DNA of 64,000 nucleotides, taken from the NCBI GenBank assembly GCA_037179385.1, contig CM074193.1, positions 45,537,082 through 45,601,081 of the forward strand. Reading direction: 5' to 3'. The translations under genes were made by a program, and so were the position numbers. The DNA comes from Holothuria scabra. Its lineage: Eukaryota; Echinodermata; Holothuroidea; Aspidochirotida; Holothuriidae. This document shows, one piece after another, positions 46,462 to 57,670 of the stretch (within the stretch, counting starts at the first letter, position 1; each line of letters begins with the position of its first letter). Below the pieces are notes generated by a model, which searched no databases, was not told where the DNA came from, and saw only the letters and a list, made by a program, of their open reading frames with translations.

Positions 46462-47291
46462 GTACGACAAAACAGTGGCGCCATTCTTAATTTTGATAGA
46501 GCTTCCAAATTGGAAAATTTTTAGGTGTCATCGTGTTTTCCTATGTACCTGGCACTATGGCACAGGATCGTATTTGTGATGACGGCATGAGGACTAGTTT
46601 CCAAGGTTTGGGAATAGGGCACGGGCGGCGATCTTAAGGGGGGGGGGGGACACATCCCCCCATGAAATTGGACGGGGGGATACTGTACACTATATCCCCT
46701 TGAAAACCAACCTTCAGATTCGGAACTATGTAAAATGTTAAGTATGCTATTATGAAAGCTTCTTTACTACGGGAAAACCGAAAGATTACAAAAAGCCGTG
46801 CTTTACAATGTAACAAAAAACCGTCTCGCTAAAAATAGAAGGGAACGTATGAATGTGGCCTGACAGTTCTGTACACCGTCCTATAGAGTAACTAAAACAT
46901 AAACATATTACAATTTACACATATGCACCAGTATCCTCAATCGCCTATCACCTTCGAAAGTGATCAGCCATAAGTTTATTTCTCTGCAAAAACAGTACCC
47001 ATTCCTTACAGACGTATTCTGATAACGTGAATTTTACACTCATTGAAAGAATATATATATTTAAATGTGATCACTGAAATTGTAAAAGACTTTTTAAATA
47101 ATTGCCCGACGCGCCGTAACTTTTTTCTGAAAGCTTTAATTATGTTACAACTTGGGTTTCTCCTTTTCTAGATGGGTTTACTTATATCGTAGTTTAAGCT
47201 CCACACGGTTCTTACAGATATTACTTTGAAAATCATTGTTCTTATTTTTAATCCTTTCGGTTCAGTTTTTCGACTTTCTCTCAGTCTCATT
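46462..47291. other. Gene-free stretch with a G-tract repeat fragment
   Basis: At about 46620-46695 a G run is followed by CACATCCCCCCATGAAATTGG and GGGGGGATAC, a typical end fragment of the diverged G-tract repeats. The rest shows nothing recognisable. Confidence 0.35.
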
Positions 47292-49120
47292 CAGTTGCGT
47301 AGGAAGCAGTATGAAAGTGGGGGGGGGGGGGGGCAATTTTGGACCATGCACCTCACCCTAGCCCATTGACCAAACGGTACATTTTTATGCTAAATTTTTC
47401 GCTTTTTCTACGAGCATAGAACAATTGTTTTTTCTTGAAATAAAAAAATCTAATTCTTTTTTAAGTTTGAACACTACTCACTGTATTAAGAACGTAATTT
47501 GATGCGCGCGGACTGGCGCGCCGAAAATTTGGGTCCTTTTACACATTAGTAAATATGGAGCTTGTATTGCAAAAATAGTTTAGAGTCAGGGCTTCCTGTT
47601 AGAAAATTTGAATATTTGGGGGACTATCGAAGAATCTGCGTTTCCTATTAGCATATATCTGAGATAGCATATCGACTGAAGACCGTTGTTGTTATATAAC
47701 GTTACCTAAGGAGTGCAGATTGGGGCTTCTCGGCGACATTCAAAAAGCTCCCGAAACTTTGTTGCCCCTTTTAGATAAAATATTTCAAAATTAAAAGCTT
47801 ATATTGCAGAAAATTTTAGGGGAACGGCACTGTAGCGGCTTGGAAAAGTTTACCACTGACTGCTTTACGAGCGACCACTTGGTGTATTAGGGATAGCAAT
47901 TCAGGGGGCGCGAAGCGGGCGGAAAATGTTGCCTTTTATAAAACTAATAATTACGATGTGGAGATTTTGTTAGGAAAAAATTGTTAAGAAAAATGTTATG
48001 AAGGAAAAATTGGGAAAAATGCACTGTATTTGACTGTTTTCTCAAATGGCAAATATCCGAATTTGTCACTTTTTCTAGTCAGGGCCTCCTGTAGCTACGT
48101 CACTGCTTAGCAACATTGATCATTGATAAAATTTTGACACTTCAATAACTAAACAATCCATCTACACAAACTACCCAACTGACATGGTTGAAAGGTATCT
48201 TATGATAGGTGTGTAGGAGCGCATTTGAGCACGGTATGCCAATGTTTCCCTGCCTGGAACACTAAGTCTTGCTCGAAAGACTATCTTCAGTTGGCTCGGA
48301 GCATAGAGAAAATTTTGAAAAATCGCAACCCCTCAGACAGCCGGAAATGGTATGTCTCCGGCTTGTAAGTAGTTATAGCTAATTTATCCGATTTTTCTTT
48401 CAAGAGTGAACACCACTGTGTCGGGGACATATTGCGGCGCGCTAAGCGAGCCAAAATTTGTGCCCTTTTAAACAAATATATGTAGATATGGAGCTTGTAT
48501 TACAAAAGGCTTTCGATTCTGGGTTTCCTGTTAGGAAAATTAAAGAATTGGGGGGGGGGGGATTACTAAAGAATCTGCACTTCCTTTATATATTCTTGGC
48601 AAATTTGAGAATGATTGCTTTTTCTAAAGTCTTCCCGACTCTCTGACAAAGAGCCGTTCGGCGAAACCAAACTATAATATAATAAGCTGTTTCCCTGATA
48701 AGCTAGATTGCACCTTGACTGAGTCGTTGTTGCTACATAATGTTATCTTAAGCCTACAAACTGACACGCTCCGTTGCCAGTTCAAATCTTACCAATCTTT
48801 GTTGTCCTTTTTAGCCAAAATATTTCAAAATCAAGAACTCTCAATGAAGAAACTTGGAATTCTATGAAAGGCAGTTTACAAAAATATCAATATAGCTGCC
48901 TGTGTCTCTTGATGATGTGGTGTCGCATAATGGTAAACATCCGATTTTGTCATTTCCATAGCTCGGAAAAGTTTACCAAACTGATTTATGAGCGAGAAGT
49001 AATGCATTCGATATTGCATTTTGCTGCGGAAATTTTGCTCTATTTGGGAATTGGAAAAATGAAAAAAGAGGTTTTCTGACCCTTGGGGGGGGGGGGCGAG
49101 GGCGGGAGCATTCTTGGTCT
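47292..49120 (+). repeat. Family E long repeat, copy 1, with internal subrepeats
   Basis: Begins CAGTTGCGTAGGAAGCAG, followed within 30 bases by a G run (about 47320-47333) and GGACCATGCACCTCACCCTA. The same start occurs at 59502. Inside, the unit ATGGAGCTTGTATTGCAAAA recurs 937 bases apart at about 47554 and 48488. CpG cores such as GCGCGCTAAGCGAGC recur every 400-560 bases. It ends in another G run at about 49085. All open frames here, including 48774-49079, follow the repeat. Confidence 0.6.
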
Positions 49121-49522
49121 CATTTACAAAATATTAGAATTATTTAATTCAGAAAATGACTGACCATAACAATGGAAATGACCAGCTAATTAAGTGATAT
49201 CGGCAACTACAGTGCTACTTTCATGAATTTTCTATCATTAAATTTTCCATATATAAGCTCTTGACTCTTTAATATCGTCGTATACAGCCTCAATTTGTAG
49301 GTTTTAGATAACTGTGTAGCAGCTGTGCAATCTCAGACTTGCCAATAATAAATACAGGTTATTTAGTTATTCCGAACTTTTCACATTTCCTTTATAGAAG
49401 ACCCAGGATTCAAAATGTTCCCCAATACCAGCTCTGCTGAGTAACTGCAGAATTTTTCGGCGCGCTTCGCGTGTCGCAAATCACGTCCCCAGGGGAAAGG
49501 CTTTCACAATTAAACTAAAAAC
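49121..49522. other. Gene-free A+T-rich stretch with one CpG core
   Basis: Nothing coding. A CpG core CGGCGCGCTTCGCGTG lies at 49458-49473, in reverse orientation to those in the family E repeat. Confidence 0.35.
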
Positions 49523-49594
49523 AATCGGAAAATTTGGATGCTCCCCCCCCCCCCAGGGGAGGGGGGGTGGGGAGAGCATCCAAATTTTCCGATT
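49523..49594. repeat. Perfect 21-bp hairpin with C/G-tract loop
   Basis: Left arm 49523-49543 is ATCGGAAAATTTGGATGCTC with one more A in front. Right arm 49574-49594 is its exact complement. Between them a C run (about 49543-49554) can pair with a G-rich run (49556-49572), so nearly the whole 72 bases can fold into one stem. Confidence 0.85.
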
Positions 49595-50237
49595 TCCGAA
49601 TTTTCTGATAGCTGAGCCACTACTCAGTGATTCCTTTTCACCGGATTTAGAAACTTAATCCCCCTTTAGAGGCAATCAGACAACTTTTATTTTTTCTATA
49701 CTTTTTACGATATGCCTTTTTCTCTTTGCAATACCGTACGCTTTTGACAGTTGCTATGATATCATGTTAGATAACAAGGAAAGGGCCATTTTCGGTGATG
49801 TCGAGCGTATTTTTGGTCGAAACATTCTTTCCATGCTCCGCACCAATCGATCGTGGCGCTCCGCTTGGATAATGACACCAACTATGTCCCCCACTTTCAA
49901 AAACGGATCGCCCCCCCCCCCAAAGAATAAGGTGATGACCGAAGGGGACCTGTTTTCCATGCTTTTGATAGGGGGACGAAAATACCCCCTTATCCATGCG
50001 GTTCCCTCGTCAGGCCCCTTTGCATGGGAAGGAGGGTTGGTGGGTTCGTTCAAACTCTTCTTGAGAAGTGAATCTTTTTGTAATTAATTAAAGGGTTCGA
50101 TAGACGGATTTTGCCCTCCAGGCTTATCTCTTTCAACAATGAAGACGTTTCCGTGTCCCCATTGTTTATTTTGGCACCATAGAGGACCATTTTCACCAAT
50201 CCTTTGATAACTGCCAAATTTTCAAGGGCTTTGAAGG
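49595..50237. repeat. Family G repeat region with C tract
   Basis: At 49805-49925 the reverse family G core is seen: CATGCTCCGCACCAATCGAT, then CGTGGCGCTCCGCTTGG, then a C run at about 49911-49921. Open frames on both strands at 49754-50087 arise from it. Confidence 0.5.
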
Positions 50238-50478
50238 TTAAGGACAGCCACCTTAGTGTAATAGAATGTCCTGTGTCATGATTGGCAGTTGAGAGTCATG
50301 TGACAAAATTTGCTCTCCTTAAATATAAAATTTACTGTAAGTAACTGCTTTGTGTACCTTGCGTATGCAACGTAAAGTCGTCAAATGTTAAGAAAGAATC
50401 TTTAAAGAAAAATAAGAAGAAACCTGATATTTAGCTTTTGCTTCAAAATAAGATTGGGAGACTGCTGTTGATCTTTAA
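50238..50478. mobile_element. Family A MITE, copy 5, with TTAA duplication
   Basis: TTAA at 50238-50241 and 50475-50478. It shares with copy 1 the order AGAATGTCCT, CTGATTGG-like GATTGGCAGTTGAGAGTCATG, then AATAAGAAGAAA and GCTTCAAAATAAGATTGGG. Ends are decayed but recognisable (right end reverse complement AGATCAACAGCAGTC). Confidence 0.75.
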
Positions 50479-50624
50479 TTCTCAAAGGTGTATTTGCTTA
50501 TCCACAGGTTCGATTAGGTCCACATTTCTCTGCGGCAGGGGGGGGGGGGGCTATTTTCAATCTGAAATGTTATTGATATTATGAAAAGTCTTTCCAAAGT
50601 TACGGAAGCCTTGCCCCTGGACTT

Positions 50625-50908
50625 AAAGTTTCCCTAACATTCAAGTTAATTGGTAGCCTAGGTTTAAGTCAGGTCGGCCAAGCAATCTTCTAGTTGAGAC
50701 TCATTGGCTCGTTTTTCCTGAGAGTTCATTGCACATGTTGAGTATCAAGCACAGTGGCAGTAGGTTCCGTGCCGCACGAAAATGACAAAATTGGGTATGT
50801 GATGTTTGAGGTCTTCGGTATTTCCCCAGAGTCGAACTCCAGACTCACCCTCCCCCCCCCCCCCACCCCGGCTGTAAGTCGAATGGTCTACCACTTGCTC
50901 ATGTAGCC
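50625..50908 (-). mobile_element. tRNA-derived SINE, copy 3, with G tract in the head
   Basis: On the minus strand the head has an A box TGAGCAAGTGG (complement at 50891-50901) and a B box GGAGTTCGACTC (complement near 50829-50840). Between them a G run of about 13 bases (complement 50852-50864) expands the region. The body GGAACCTACTGCCACTGTGC and CCAATGAGTCTCAACTAG match the SINE at 26575. No target duplication was found. Boundaries are approximate by about 10 bases. Confidence 0.75.
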
Positions 50909-51685
50909 ATTCGAATATTTATGAGAGACCTTATATGTACTTTGTACTCTGTTAAGGGTAATAACGAAAGTGCTGCAAAGTTGTGACATATTTTGCAGTC
51001 TGATTACTGAGTTAACGTTTTTTTTTACCTTTTCTTTCCTCTCTTTTCTTTTGTTTTTCTTTTTTGTGTGACTCTTACATTGAAGGTTTTTCTCATTTTT
51101 AATGGCGGGTGCATTGAACAAAAGTTTACATGACAATACATTTAAACTAATACGTGGAACGTTTCAACAGTATACATATATGATAACATGTACTCACTGT
51201 TAACCAAACCAAATGTTCTTGCCAACTTAAACCTTCATACTCCTATTAACACTTAAAACCGTTGACAACACGAATAAAAATTTCAGTTCAAAATCAAGTT
51301 CGATGTAAACACTGGCCTAAACTTTCAAGTAACACACATAAAGACAAAAGACGTTGATAGCCGCCTCTGTCATATTGTTTTAGAGAAAACAATACCATTA
51401 ACTATATAGCACTAACTTGCCATGCGTTCATTCACCAGTGGAACAATAAAAGAGAGACAGGACCAGACCCCCTACAATCCAGCCTCCCGGACTAGTGGGT
51501 ACAGTCGTTATGGAGCAAACACTACCGATGACGATTCAGCCGTAGCCGAGTGGCAGACCGTAAGTGTCCGTGTCGTGCAATAGATAAGTTCAACAAGGGC
51601 GGCGCAAGGGTAATTTGATAGGGGTCCGCATGAGTTGAACGCCCCTTTTTCATTTTGGTTCTTTTCCTTCTCTTTTGCATAGGAG
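50909..51685. other. Gene-free stretch with a partial tRNA-like segment
   Basis: At 51540-51585 GCCGTAGCCGAGTGGCAGAC contains a good A box, but no B box follows at tRNA spacing, so it is a tRNA-derived relic at most. A T/C-rich run lies at 51018-51068. Confidence 0.35.
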
Positions 51686-52483
51686 ACCGTCCCCATGGGC
51701 GTCCGGAAGGGGGGCAAGGGGGCACTTGCCCCCCCCCCCCCTCTGGAAAATCAAACTTGTGAAAAAATTAAAAATTAAAATAGAAAAAAATTAAAAATAG
51801 ATAATCAAAATATCTTCACTCACAGCGTCAGTTTTTACTGAGATATGCGGACATTTGACCAGGAATAGCAAAAGAGAAGATGGTATGTTGAATAGTGAAA
51901 TCGTAATTTGGAGACCATCATTCGTGATATCTATTGGAAATTTGTAATTGTAAAAACTATGCCAAAATTGTACCAGTTGTCAAGTATGTAGTGTGCATAT
52001 GGCATCCGACTATTGATGAATGCGTTGGTCTTGGTTTGGTCCCATGCTGATCTCCAGTGGCGACGCGCGGATGTAACTGGGATATACAAGGTGAATATGG
52101 GGGGTGGGGGTGATTCATAATTGGGTAACGGATGTAGGCCTATATAGGCTGTTTGACAGTTGTAAGTTTTATCGTGCTCAGGCCTGCGAGGCCGTGACCG
52201 AGAGGCAGATTTACCTTCAACAACTTTTTTAGATTGAAAATTCTAAAAATCTAAAAATTACAGACATGAAATTCCTGTTTCGGGACTGGGTACATGCAGC
52301 TTATAACACTCGCCAAGTGTCGTTTCCGGCCATCTGGAGGGTTTGTAAGACCCAAAATTTTCTTGTACGCTCCGCGCCAACCGATGGTGGCGCTCCGCTT
52401 AGATAGTGTACACAATTCAATCATCCATGAATGACCTTGCCCCCCCCCTTGTCAAAATTTCTGCGGACGCCCATGACCGCCCC
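51686..52483. mobile_element. Non-autonomous hAT-like element, 782 bp
   Basis: The element 51694-52475 has inverted ends CATGGGCGTCCG and CGGACGCCCATG. It is flanked by ACCGTCCC (51686-51693) and ACCGCCCC (52476-52483), an 8-bp duplication with one mismatch. C runs lie just inside both ends (51731-51742, 52440-52448). The inner part at 52350-52410 has the family G core CGCTCCGCGCCAACCGATGG. A matching right end, CAGACGCCCATG, is at about 56091-56102. No transposase frame. Confidence 0.75.
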
Positions 52484-53184
52484 CCTGCCAACCCTTGCGC
52501 CTCTCATGTGGCTCAATGTCATCATGCATAATCCAGCTAATAGGATTATGAATATTGAATGAATATTGAATGAGTATTGATGAATGTTTATACTTTTCAT
52601 AGCCTTGAAAGAATTACACGAAGTAAGTAAGAAGTAAAATTTCTAAACAGAGTCCCAAAACAGAAATGCAGGAAGTAGTTTGATGATAAAGATTCAACCA
52701 TTCATTAAAATCATCATTAAAAAGCGAACGACGACATTCGTTGTTAGCTTTTCCGAATAAATAGTTTATCACATGTTAAAAATATTTCAGCTATAGTAAA
52801 TAATTGAAAAAATAATGTACCGCATGTTAAAAATACTTCATTTTTCGGTATAATAAAGCGTGTTGCATCTGAAGTCCGAATTTGCAACCAGAAATGTAAT
52901 GCTTTGCTTGAAGTTGATTTGATGTTTAGTTTTATCAAGAAGACCGAAATAACAATCATAACTTAATTCGAAGTTGCCGGGAAGCTGAAGCTGAAGCAGA
53001 AATTAAAGTTTCATCGGTGAAAGAGGAACTAAATCTACACAATTTGGCGAAACTTCTATTCAAATCGGACATATATTTCTCGAGACTGATATCAGAGTAG
53101 TTACTAGATTTGTATTTCAAAGTGAACTTGGGGGCAGCAGAGGTGGCACATTGACAAGGAATGATTTGTTTTTTCTTTGTTTTT
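52484..53184. other. Gene-free stretch
   Basis: Short direct repeats of GAATATTGAATGA-type near 52548-52585; nothing else recognisable. Confidence 0.3.
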
Positions 53185-53193
53185 CAGGTGAGT
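53168..53193 (+). promoter_or_regulatory. Acceptor fused to donor: possible recursive splice site
   Basis: A long pyrimidine tract, GTTTTTTCTTTGTTTTTCAG, ends at 53187 and is followed at once by GTGAGT. This is the form of a recursive (zero-length exon) splice site used inside long introns. It could instead be the acceptor of an exon that runs 57 codons (VSGDLEANRDRTRLPVENV onward) to a stop at 53358; that product is not recognised. Confidence 0.35.
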
Positions 53194-54319
53194 GGTGACC
53201 TTGAAGCTAATCGGGATAGGACCAGGCTACCTGTGGAAAATGTACATTTTGTAAAGTTTCTAGTAGGCCACTTATGCTTTCACATTCTGATAACATCGGA
53301 TTGTTGCGGAGAAAATTTAAAGAAAAAGAAAAGATTGACCATCAATAGGAGGATATGATGTCATACATGTGCTTGTTTGAAATTCACTTTTTGTTGAAAA
53401 TGTAACAACTTTACACTGACAAGCTCAAATCTTGAGAACCTCACATCGGATTTGATGCAAATTTCATCGCAATAAGTACCCCTCTAACATATCATAACTT
53501 GATTTGACCCTAACTCTTTCTTTTAAAACAAATACTACAACATTGTTCCCAGAATATTTCAACAAAATGGCATTCTCAGAATAGGTGCGGCAATGTTTCA
53601 TTCTCGTTGTTGCTAAATGTACTTGGAAAACATTTTCGTGAAATTTCTGAATTGCCGTTGATTGTTCGTATTTTTTCTAAATTAAATTCTTGTGGACAGA
53701 TATGTTTTGTTATTTTGAGTGGCGTAATTGCTTTTATAAGACGTTTCTCATTACTTTTTCAGTTGTTAACAGAAAGATGACATCCAAGATGATTTTTTAA
53801 CGAAGAACATTTCCATTGTTGTCAAAGAAGTCACTTGCTCTGATAGCACCATTTTCTTCGAGACCGCCCCTATATTCGCAAGGAAGTATGAAACGAAAAG
53901 GAAAAGAATGGAAAAGAAGAACAGGGTCACTCAACTCATATTTTGCCCAATCAAAGTACCATTGCGCTGCCCATGTCGGAACAGAATAACCTGCTTTCGA
54001 TTTTTATGGAATAATTAGTTAAAAAATACTGATGACCGAAAGTCTAAAAAATCGACAGTTCTAAAACTACAACTTGACCATACCCAAAAAACATTACGAG
54101 TGAAATTGCTATAGATATTTTTGTCATTTTTCTCATGAATTACATTTATATAGAAAAACTTTTTTCTATATTATTGAAAACTTTCGTCAAACAAAACATA
54201 ATGTTCCATTGACATCAAAATAACGTTTATACCTTCTTCATATCTACACGTTAGGCTTGTTGCAAAATAAAGACCTGACATGGTCACATTAAAAAGCGTA
54301 AAAAATAATAAGTCAACAA
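53194..54319. other. Gene-free stretch
   Basis: No supported gene or repeat after the short open frame that ends at 53358. Confidence 0.3.
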
Positions 54320-55411
54320 GGCAGGGGTGGCGCCAGGATTTGCCCAACAGGGGTACCAAGCTTCCCGACAGGGGGCAGCATTTCGAGGCTCCGACAAAGG
54401 AGAAAGTGACTTGGCAGAGTTTGCGCGTAGCGGGCCGAAATTTTTTGCCCTTCTTTAAAAAAATCGAGTTTGTTTTGAAGAATAGTTTTGAGAGAAATGT
54501 GGCTTTTTGTAATCACCATTAAAAAGTGGGGTGTTTATTGGAGAACCTGAAAAAATAAAAAACGTTACATGCCTATGGGCGACAGTTAAAGTTCTTTTTT
54601 TTTTCTTCTAATGACCTAGGTACTAGGTTCTTAGGCAAAACTGAAAATTTTCCCGGAAGCTTTTCCCTCGTTTGATGAAAAATTTGATAATTAAGAACTT
54701 ATTTAAATGTATAAATGTGGAATTTTATGAAAGAAAATGTGGATTTCTGAAATCGTTTGACAGAAGTTGGCTTTTTTATTGTACGGATTATCCATTGAAA
54801 TTGAGAAATTTTGCCATTTTAAACGAATATTTGAAAACCCGAAGCTCCTATTGGAGAAAAATTTTAATTTTATGACAGATTTGAGGGTTTGCATGAAAGA
54901 AACTGACCTTCTTAACTGCATGAGAAAATTAAGTACCGTAAGGGGGCGATTTGTAGAATTGTTGGGGTTACTGAATATCCTCATGCAGATTAAGGCCCTC
55001 GGCCATATTTGAAAATTTCCCTGCGGAAAAGTTTTGCTTCCCATTAAGTTTTACATTTTATGTATTGACATAAGCGTACGGGAGCGTTTCAGTTTGGGGG
55101 AGGGGGCAGAATATTTTTTGTTCGAAAATATTATCCTGCCCGAAAGGCTGTCTAAGAGGAGCACACAGATTTTTTTAAACATCAAACCCCTCAGACAGCC
55201 GGAAATGGAATTTTCCAGATTTGTACCTAGAAATGAAGCAGTCGTTATTTTGAGCTTCTTTTGCAATAGAAACCCCACTTCAGTAGAAAATTTGCTAAGT
55301 GAACAGAAAATTACCAGATAAAATGTACGGTACCACTACCATTAAATGAAATGGTTTATGTTTCTTTTCGGGGGTAATCTACGGAACGGAACTGAAGACA
55401 TGCTAATTTGT
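54320..55411 (+). repeat. Family E-type diverged repeat, copy 3
   Basis: Begins GCAGGGGTGGCGCCAGGATT and contains the CpG core TGCGCGTAGCGGGCC at 54422-54436. AAACCCCTCAGACAGCCGGA at about 55183 is shared with the 48.3 and 60.0 kb repeats. Overlapping frames on both strands at 54672-55321 come from this repeat. Confidence 0.5.
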
Positions 55412-55451
55412 TGACCCTACCAGGGAGGTGCTCACACCTCCCTGACCCTAC
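55412..55451. repeat. Perfect 24-bp palindrome between direct repeats
   Basis: CAGGGAGGTG, a CTCA loop, then CACCTCCCTG at 55421-55444. It is bordered by TGACCCTAC at 55412-55420 and 55443-55451, the latter overlapping the palindrome by two bases. Confidence 0.8.
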
Positions 55452-55561
55452 TACGACTCTTCATTGCATTCCATTGAAAAGTCCACTAAACTGATGAACT
55501 TTCTGTGACTCAGGACTATATATATGATTTTACTTCCAACCGAGCGATGGGGGGGGGGAGG

Positions 55562-57101
55562 CAGTGGAGGAGCTAGGGATTTCGGTCAGAGGGGCGAAAA
55601 TAGTCTGCAGGGGCGCTTGAAAGGAGTAAATACCCTGAGCCTCAGCACGATCGATGCCATGGATTTTCAGACTTTCCATTTAAGTTTCCGCACCTGGTAG
55701 ATGACTATACTCTGCCATTTCTCCTCAAGTTTTTCAGTTTTCTATTAAAACATGTTTAAATATTCTTTCCATGTGCCTCCGCAGGAGAAAATTCGGGGGG
55801 GGGGGGGCGGACAAAATTCTTTCAGGCAAAATTCTTTTAGAAGAAAAAGCTCCGTTCCACCATGAGTTGGCGTGGAGTGCAAGGAAATTTTGGCCCAAAT
55901 GCCTCTCCGATCGCTGGAAATGGCATTTCCAAAGCCTGTTTATTGCATATCAATAGGGAAAACACTGAGTGAACTGTTAACAAATATTGATGTTAATTTC
56001 CCTTGATCTTTTTCTTTATGTTTTCTTCGTTTTTTCAGGTTTTTTTATTTCCATGGGGGGGGGGGGGCAAGTTTCCCCTTGCCCCTACCTGCAGACGCCC
56101 ATGTTTCTATCCCAGGTCTCAATTTAAGATTCTAATGTAATAATGGGCTACTTTGTGAAGATAAAGGTTTAACCTGCTAGAACCAAATAGCAAGCAATCT
56201 TACAGGGGAAAAAGTTACGGAAATTAATCACCATAAGTTGTACGTTTTTGGTATCTGGAAATCAGGATAAGTACATGAAGAAACATTAATTGACGTAATT
56301 AACATCACGTGACCACTCTGAAATAGCCATTAATTAACTAGAAATAGCCAAGACAAAAGGTCTGCTTGGCTCTCTAGATACAGAATTCATAATAAATAAC
56401 AGGAGCCTAAACCTAGGCTTATTAGATGCAATTTTCTGGCTTTTGAGACCGCGAAAGTCCAGAAATAAGCATTTTTATGAGATTATTGTGCAGTGTCAGA
56501 AATAGCCATTTATGATGAGATTGGTCACTTGAAGAAAAGCAAAATGGAAACTGCTCATTAAACCATTACTACTGTGATAACAGTTTTATTTTATTTTAAC
56601 CTGAATGTTCTCTTCAAATGATTTTGAAAAATGTTGGGGAAGCCATTTTGGTATCTTTATAAACTCCAGTTTTATTGTCTATGTTGACAATTATCCTCGA
56701 CGACAAGAGGGCTACAATTATTGTTGCGCCATTTGTGAAACATCTTTTATTGGCCGGGAGGGTGAACTTAATGTCAGTCTGTGTATTTTTTAAGCTTTTC
56801 ACCCTTGGTGTGGAAGCAATTAACTTAGCACAGCGACAACATTAGCGCGTATAAAGCATGAATATACGTCAAAACCTATCCCTATATTACAGATGACCCT
56901 TTTCATCAGAATAAAGTGTAGATAGAACAGTTACTGGTGGCTGTTTGGGCATTTTGTTATCTGGGCCTTAGGACAATGCTATGAAATTATGTCTTTTGCC
57001 AATGGTGCAAGACTAAAGTATGTTAAAAACCTAAAAAGGGCTCCGACAGACGATTTTGGTCCGTCAGGGGGGAAACTGACCATATGGCAGCTCCGCCACT
57101 G
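55562..57101. mobile_element. Long family C hAT-like element, 1.54 kb
   Basis: The left end CAGTGGAGGAGCTAGGGATT and the right end GGCAGCTCCGCCACTG are inverted repeats. The first 80 bases and last 120 match the two halves of the 209-bp copy at 6815-7023. The extra 1.3 kb contains G runs at 55795 and 56056 and a CAGACGCCCATG end near 56091, so it probably includes a later insertion. No transposase is visible. Flanking duplications are not clear. Confidence 0.7.
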
Positions 57102-57245
57102 GTGGGTAGCCTTCCCAGAAGGGGGCACGTGGCCCGGCCCTCCGCTTGTGCCACACTTGCTCACGTCTGCACATGAAACTTCCATCTCCTTCGTCTGCAA
57201 CACAAGTCTTAGTTATGGGTGACCTTGAGAGCACGGTGGGGAAAC
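57102..57245. other. Short GC-rich spacer
   Basis: GC-rich, with no exon support; open frames on both strands overlap the end of the preceding element. Confidence 0.3.
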
Positions 57246-57670
57246 GGGACAAGATACATGGAATAAGAACTAACAGAGCTACGAAGAAGTGATGGAAAAT
57301 CGATTCCGATGTGCTTTATATTAACGTTACACACAAAAAAATAAATAAATTCATGATCATCTATCTAGTACCTTCAGTCCTTAAGGTTTTTATTTCATTT
57401 TTTTTTTTATTTTTAAACCTCCTTGGAAAAATTGCCGCGGGGGGGGGGGGGGGGGATGGGACAAGTTACATGGAATGAGGAATACAAGAGCTACGAAGAA
57501 AGTGGTTGAAAATTAATTCCAATGTTTATTAAGATAGCGATACAAAAGAAAAAATATGTTCCAGATCACCCATCCAGGCAGTGGCTTCTTTTCAGTCCTT
57601 GTGGGGTTTTCTATTATTCTTTCAATTTGTTTTTATTTTCAGGCCTCCACCACGGAACCGCCGACCTTCC
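57246..57670 (+). repeat. Tandem duplication of a unit of about 212 bp
   Basis: GGGACAAGATACATGGAATA at 57246 and GGGACAAGTTACATGGAATG at 57458 start two units. Each continues with AGAGCTACGAAGAA, GAAAAT, ATTCC and a block beginning CAGTCCTT followed by a T-rich run. A G run of 18 bases or so separates the units. The site TTTTCAG|GCCTCC plus GGGGTAAGTTT at the end of unit 2 mimics an exon. Confidence 0.65.

Noticed and set aside
51540..51600. tRNA-Ser-like A box GCCGTAGCCGAGTGGCAGAC
   Set aside because: There is no B box at the right distance; a similar lone segment is at about 52190. Treated as a relic.
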